NCBI GenBank assembly: GCA_040507225.1
Contig: JBEVVG010000002.1
Coordinates: forward strand, 682,001 to 746,000
DNA length: 64,000 nt
Source of the DNA: Thiodiazotropha sp040507225
GTDB taxonomy: Bacteria; Pseudomonadota; Gammaproteobacteria; Chromatiales; Chromatiaceae
Reading direction: 5' to 3'
Shown here: piece by piece, positions 60,409 to 64,000 of the stretch
Position numbering within the stretch: position 1 is the stretch's first letter
Layout: every line of letters begins with the position of its first letter
Notes under the pieces: generated by a model
What the model was told of the DNA's origin: nothing
What the model saw: the letters and a program-made list of their open reading frames with translations, nothing else
The model's database searches: none
Made by a program: the position numbers and the translations under genes

Positions 60409-61145
60409 AAAAGCTGATTGTTGCATTCTTATTAGCCGCGGCCCCCATGCTCGGACTGGCTTCGGGCGCAGGACCGCATCTCGAAGACGCCAACATCGAT
60501 CTTGGCGATCAGGCCTCGCTGCAGCGCGGCGCCAAGTACTTCGTCAACTACTGCCTGAGCTGCCATTCGGCCAAGTATCAGCGCTACAACCGTATGGCGA
60601 GAGATCTGGGCCTGACCGAGGAAGAGGTGATCAACAACCTGATGTTCACCACTGACAAGATCGGCGACACCATGAAGGTGGCAATGACCGAAGATCAGGG
60701 CAATGCCTGGTTCGGAAATGCGCCACCCGATCTGAGCGTGCTGATCCGTGCCCGGGGTGTGGATTACATTTACACCTATCTGAAGAGCTTCTACCTGGAC
60801 GAGAAACGTCCGTTCGGTGTGAACAATACCGTGTTCCCGGATGTGGCCATGCCCCATGTCTTGTGGAAGCTGCAGGGTACCCAGAAAGCTGTCTTCAAGA
60901 CCGAGGCGGATAGCCAGGGCAACGAACACGTGAGCTTCGAAGGCTTCGAAACCGTGACTCCGGGAACCCTGAGTGCGGAGGAATACGACGAGGTGGCCCG
61001 TGACCTGACCGCTTTCCTGAGCTATGTCGGCGAGCCGATCCAGATGGAGAGAAAACGACTCGGCGTCTGGGTGCTGCTGTTCATTGCGGTGTTCTTCGTG
61101 TTGGCCTACCTGCTCAAGAAAGAGTACTGGAAGGACATCCACTGA
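60405..61145 (+). CDS. petC: Cytochrome c1
   Basis: Haem c subunit of the bc1 complex, 246 residues. It has a signal peptide (about 1-20), the haem-binding CLSCH (about 49-53), and the axial Met in DVAMPHVLW (about 147). A C-terminal TM (about 222-240) anchors it in the inner membrane with the haem domain in the periplasm. It ends the petABC operon, and a strong terminator follows. Confidence 0.96.
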   Translation: MKKLIVAFLLAAAPMLGLASGAGPHLEDANIDLGDQASLQRGAKYFVNYCLSCHSAKYQRYNRMARDLGLTEEEVINNLMFTTDKIGDTMKVAMTEDQGNAWFGNAPPDLSVLIRARGVDYIYTYLKSFYLDEKRPFGVNNTVFPDVAMPHVLWKLQGTQKAVFKTEADSQGNEHVSFEGFETVTPGTLSAEEYDEVARDLTAFLSYVGEPIQMERKRLGVWVLLFIAVFFVLAYLLKKEYWKDIH

Positions 61146-61191
61146 GACCTGTGTAGCGCCTCATCGGGTGCGCTACGTTTAACCCGCTGAC

Positions 61192-61230
61192 AAAAAGGCG
61201 CACAGTTGCGGTATACTGTGCGCCTTTTTT
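61192..61230 (+). terminator. Rho-independent terminator after petABC
   Basis: GGCGCACAG, loop TTGCGGTATA-type (9 nt), CTGTGCGCC, followed by a run of six T and preceded by five A. Perfect 9-bp arms; bidirectional in form. Confidence 0.92.
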
Positions 61231-61304
61231 CGTGTGGTAATTTTCTTGTCGGCCCTGCCTAAGGATTCATCGGTGGGTGCGGGCAATTTCGGGAGAGGCA
61301 GATA

Positions 61305-61928
61305 ATGGCAGCAGTCGCGAACAAACGCTCAGTGATGACCCTCTATTCGGATCCGACAGACCCCTACTGTCACCGGGTCAGACTGGTGTTGGCGGAAAAG
61401 AATATCACCTATGAAGTGGAAGATATCGATCCGTTGAACGTTCCGGAAGAGGTGATGGAACTCAATCCCTACGGGACGCTTCCCACCCTGGTCGACCGTG
61501 ACCTGAAACTTTATGAATCGCGCATCATCATGGAATATCTGGATGAGCGCTTTCCACACCCACCGCTGCTGCCGGTCGATCCGGTATCCCGTTCCACCTC
61601 CCGGCTGCTCATGTACCGGGTGGATAATGACTGGTACACCCTGATGGATGTGATTCTGAGCGGCAAGAAGGAGGCGGCAAAGGCGCGTAAGGAACTGCGA
61701 GAAAGCCTGATTTCCACCTCCCCGGTGTTCAGCGCCAAACCCTTTTTCATGAGTGACGAGTTCACCCTGGTGGACTGTGCGATCGCACCGCTGCTGTGGC
61801 GCCTGCCGGAACTGGGTGTGGAACTTCCGGCCAGTGCCAAGGGTATTCACGAGTACAGCAAGCGTCTGTTCGAAAAGGATTCCTTCATCAAGAGTCTCTC
61901 CGAAGCGGAACAGGAAATGCGCGGCTGA
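61305..61928 (+). CDS. sspA: Stringent starvation protein A
   Basis: RNA-polymerase-associated protein with a glutathione S-transferase fold, 207 residues. N-terminal thioredoxin-like part SVMTLYSDPTDPYCHRVRLVLAEK is followed by NPYGTLPTLVDRDLKLYESRIIMEYLDERFPHPPLLP and the helical C-terminal domain with the surface pocket PLLWRLPELG. It lacks glutathione activity in E. coli and acts on transcription in stationary phase and stress. It lies between petC and sspB, a common gammaproteobacterial order. Confidence 0.96.
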   Translation: MAAVANKRSVMTLYSDPTDPYCHRVRLVLAEKNITYEVEDIDPLNVPEEVMELNPYGTLPTLVDRDLKLYESRIIMEYLDERFPHPPLLPVDPVSRSTSRLLMYRVDNDWYTLMDVILSGKKEAAKARKELRESLISTSPVFSAKPFFMSDEFTLVDCAIAPLLWRLPELGVELPASAKGIHEYSKRLFEKDSFIKSLSEAEQEMRG

Positions 61929-61933
61929 CAGCC

Positions 61934-62335
61934 ATGTCTGAGATGACATCCAATCGCCCCTACCTGTTGCGGGCACTGTATGACTGGCTGGTCGACAACG
62001 CTAAAACCCCCTACCTGATGGTCAATGCGGATTGTCAGGGCACCGTGGTGCCCCGGCGGTTCGTGGAGAATGGCCGTATCATCCTCAACGTGGATCCGTC
62101 CGCAGTGTCCGGTCTGGTACTGGGTAACGACTGGATCAGTTTCAGTGCGCGTTTCAGCGGGGTGTCAGAGGAGATCCTGATACCGCCCCGGGCGGTGCTC
62201 GGGATCTACGCCCGGGAGAACGGCCAGGGTATGCTGTTCCCGGATGATGACGCGGAGGTGGAGGATATCCCGGATGATGATCCCGATCCCACACCGCCCA
62301 GCGGCCGCAGACCGGCGCTCAAGGTGGTCAAGTAG
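61934..62335 (+). CDS. sspB: ClpXP adaptor protein SspB
   Basis: Adaptor that brings ssrA-tagged proteins to ClpXP, 133 residues. The substrate-binding domain starts SNRPYLLRALYDWLVDNAKTPYL (split, about 5-27) and contains FSARFSGVSEEI and IPPRAVLGIYARENGQG. A Pro/Asp-rich linker and the C-terminal ClpX-binding tail GRRPALKVVK complete the design. Its ATG is five bases past the sspA stop. Confidence 0.96.
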   Translation: MSEMTSNRPYLLRALYDWLVDNAKTPYLMVNADCQGTVVPRRFVENGRIILNVDPSAVSGLVLGNDWISFSARFSGVSEEILIPPRAVLGIYARENGQGMLFPDDDAEVEDIPDDDPDPTPPSGRRPALKVVK

Positions 62336-62460
62336 CCCCTCGCGATTGCAGGCAAAATCATCCGGTCCGATCGTCGAAGCGGATTCCGGGGCCCCGGTGA
62401 ATCTGACAGCGCCTGTCCCGTTACTTAACTTGAACGAACACCAATCTCTCCAGGCAGACT

Positions 62461-62495
62461 CCCTCTCCCCTTTGCGGGAAAGGCCGGGGAGAGGG
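62461..62495. repeat. Intergenic hairpin repeat
   Basis: CCCTCTCCCC, 15-nt loop, GGGGAGAGGG: perfect 10-bp arms in the gap between sspB and the convergent DUF3301-like gene. A related CTCTCCCGTCGGGAG hairpin is at about 14179. Confidence 0.65.
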
Positions 62496-62568
62496 GGCGA
62501 GATGGCGGTTCGGGGTCACTCGGAATCCGAAGCCGATTGGCACAACACCCGCCTCATCGGGTTGAGGT

Positions 62569-62913
62569 TCAGATCTCATCAGGACCACCATCCGCAACCT
62601 GTGGCGGGGCCTCCGGCAGGTCCAGGTGCAGACTGGTGTTGGTGTTGCCGACCATCACCAGGTATCCGGTGCGTCGTCCTGATCCCTCCAGGCTGTAATC
62701 GAAGGCGTAAACCCGGCGTATCCGCGGCCCGGCCGGTGTCCAGCGCAGTCCGAGCCGTTGCAGTGCCACAGTCTGATCCAGCAGTTGTACCCCGTGGCTG
62801 AGGCAGGCACGACGTCCGATCTGCAGGGCGATCTCACGCGCACGCAAACTGCTCCGCCAGAAGCCGACGATCAGCATCAGCAGGATTAACAGGTTCAGGG
62901 TGGTGTAGTTCAT
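62569..62913 (-). CDS. DUF3301-like small membrane-anchored protein
   Basis: A 114-residue protein: one N-terminal TM (about 5-20; LNLLILLMLIVGFW), then a cytoplasmic domain with RAREIALQIGRRACLSHGVQLLDQTVALQRLGLRW (split, about 26-60) and RVYAFDYSLEGSGRRTGYLVM. This pattern matches the gammaproteobacterial DUF3301 family, of unknown function. The ATG at 62913 is taken because the TM begins there; the frame is open upstream to 63057 but overlaps the start of the macrodomain gene. No clear ribosome site. Confidence 0.75.
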   Translation of the reverse strand: MNYTTLNLLILLMLIVGFWRSSLRAREIALQIGRRACLSHGVQLLDQTVALQRLGLRWTPAGPRIRRVYAFDYSLEGSGRRTGYLVMVGNTNTSLHLDLPEAPPQVADGGPDEI

Positions 62914-63042
62914 GGCAGGAGAGAGCGGGCGCCTGGGGTTATAATTGTGCTGTTGAGAACGTTCAGTCGCCAGACGGGGTGCAGGTGATGAAGCATGCGG
63001 CTGGCGCGAACCCTGTGCAAGGATACCGGATAACCAGACATC

Positions 63043-63555
63043 ATGGGCAGGATACATCTCGTTAAAGCGGATATCACCAGGCTGGAAGTGGACGTGATCG
63101 TCAATGCGGCCAACAGTTCGCTACTGGGCGGTGGCGGTGTGGATGGGGCGATCAATCGCGCCGCCGGCCCTGAACTGCTCGCGATCTGCCGCACCCTGGG
63201 CGGATGCCCGGTGGGGCAGGCAAAGATCACTCCGGGGTTTCAACTGCCGGCCACCTGGGTGATCCATACCGTGGGTCCGGTATGGCAGGGTGGGAACCGT
63301 GGAGAAGCGGCTCTGCTGCGATCCTGTTATGAGAACAGCCTCTCCCTGGCCAGTGAGCATGGGGCGAAAAGCATCGCCTTTCCGGCCATCAGCACCGGAA
63401 TCTATGGCTACCCGAAACGGCCCGCGGCAGAGCTGGCGCTTTTGGTTATGCAGCAATGGACGGGGCGTTTCGAACGGATCATCGCCTGCTGTTTTGCAGG
63501 GGAGGACCTGGCGCTCTACCAGTCCCTGTGTGACAGCTGCGAGATTGGACTCTGA
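63043..63555 (+). CDS. Macrodomain protein (O-acetyl-ADP-ribose deacetylase type)
   Basis: A 170-residue single macrodomain of the YmdB/MacroD class. The ADP-ribose pocket is DVIVNAANSSLLGGGGVDGAINRAAG (split, about 17-42), with catalytic Asn and Asp in place. The second pocket loop is SIAFPAISTGIYGYP (about 110-124). Such enzymes remove acetyl from O-acetyl-ADP-ribose or reverse mono-ADP-ribosylation. No ADP-ribosyltransferase gene is nearby. Divergent from the DUF3301-like gene. Confidence 0.93.
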   Translation: MGRIHLVKADITRLEVDVIVNAANSSLLGGGGVDGAINRAAGPELLAICRTLGGCPVGQAKITPGFQLPATWVIHTVGPVWQGGNRGEAALLRSCYENSLSLASEHGAKSIAFPAISTGIYGYPKRPAAELALLVMQQWTGRFERIIACCFAGEDLALYQSLCDSCEIGL

Positions 63556-63765
63556 TTATTATTCCGGCCGCCCGATATATCGTCATCAGGGCTTTAAGCC
63601 CCTGACATTATTTTCTTTTTAGACAGGCTGTAGTGTGTCCGGCCCGCAGACTGGGTTATCAAAACTTGCTGTAGGAGTGCTACTGCGGCGTTTTGATGGC
63701 TTGCTGCAGGAGGGCGCGCTTCGGCTGAAGACGACATATTGGGTGGCCGGGTTAACAGGTATCCC

Positions 63766-64000
63766 TCAACCGGGGGTCTTCAAGCGGTCGAGACGCAGCC
63801 GTTCGCGCTCATCGAAGAGTCGCCGGGAGCCGATCCAAACCGCCGCGGTGGCCCCGAAACCGGTGCCGGCGGAGATCAGCAGCATGATCAGGATCTGGTA
63901 CTTGCTCGCCTCCAGAGGTGGCGTGCCGCCGAGTATCTGGCCGGTCATCATGCCCGGCAGGCTGACCACCCCGGCCGCCGCCATGGCATTGATGATGGGG
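63766..64000 (-). CDS. FetB/UPF0014-family permease, C-terminal end (runs off the window)
   Basis: C-terminal 77 residues of a membrane protein. The stretch PIINAMAAAGVVSLPGMMTG, then QILGG and YQILIMLLI, is the signature of the UPF0014 family (FetB, permease of an iron-efflux-type ABC transporter in E. coli). The frame stays open to the window edge. The C-terminus is charged (RRLFDERERLRLDRLK). Confidence 0.85.
   Translation of the reverse strand, partial: PIINAMAAAGVVSLPGMMTGQILGGTPPLEASKYQILIMLLISAGTGFGATAAVWIGSRRLFDERERLRLDRLKTPG

Overview
The window reads as a stretch of chromosome from a GC-rich gammaproteobacterium. The support is gene content and order: aroE, hemB, tsaC, feoABC, argS next to a SPOR gene, phoB-pstSCAB-phoU, priA, murA-hisGDC, a DegS-like protease, petABC, sspAB. 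A cytochrome bc1 complex, a periplasmic alpha carbonic anhydrase and many c-di-GMP or cAMP proteins suit a Chromatiales-type, possibly sulfur-oxidising, aquatic or symbiotic lineage. That placement is inference. No rRNA, tRNA, CRISPR array, prophage or intact insertion sequence was seen.

Layout. 1-6 kb: a partial UbiA-type prenyltransferase, an intact chemoreceptor, and a scar in which a chemoreceptor-aroE block was duplicated. One copy kept the chemoreceptor, the other kept aroE, and a diguanylate cyclase gene with a premature amber codon lies between the decayed halves. 6-7.4 kb: a small orphan gene and a 1 kb array of non-coding repeats. 7.4-20 kb: housekeeping genes (hemB, thioredoxin, tsaC, ppk2, a ClC channel, a methyltransferase) mixed with envelope proteins: a periplasmic sensor without an output domain, an orphan MlaC, a Met-rich protein of 58-residue repeats, and a YVTN beta-propeller with an IPTL-type C-terminal sorting signal. 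20-31 kb: Fur-type feoABC iron uptake, two membrane acyltransferases, a cupin, PhnA, carbonic anhydrase, and argS with a SPOR protein.

31-38 kb is a complete phosphate-starvation unit. phoB and the pst operon each have a Pho-box-like site, the second overlapping the phoB stop, and a terminator-like hairpin follows pstS. phoR is not next to phoB. 38-47 kb holds priA and then the most unusual locus: a tightly overlapping four-gene operon (41007-46763). It encodes a long periplasmic protein whose C-terminal third looks like a GH18-type barrel, a HlyD/Alg44-like membrane fusion protein, a cytoplasmic multi-Cys zinc-ribbon protein with a degenerate GGDEF-like end, and a processive family 2 glycosyltransferase. 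I read it as a synthase-dependent exopolysaccharide production and secretion system with its own regulator.

47-64 kb: a CorA/ZntB transporter, a cluster of DnaA-box-like sites, fructosamine kinase, an orphan secreted protein whose start abuts a MITE-like element, hisCDG and murA, an adenylate cyclase-PilZ fusion, a DegS-type protease, a Nif3 protein, petABC ending in a strong terminator, sspAB, a DUF3301-like protein, a macrodomain protein and the end of a FetB-like permease. Palindromic repeats (core CGTTCCCACGC) recur at about 6.4, 7.1, 23.2 and 49.2 kb.
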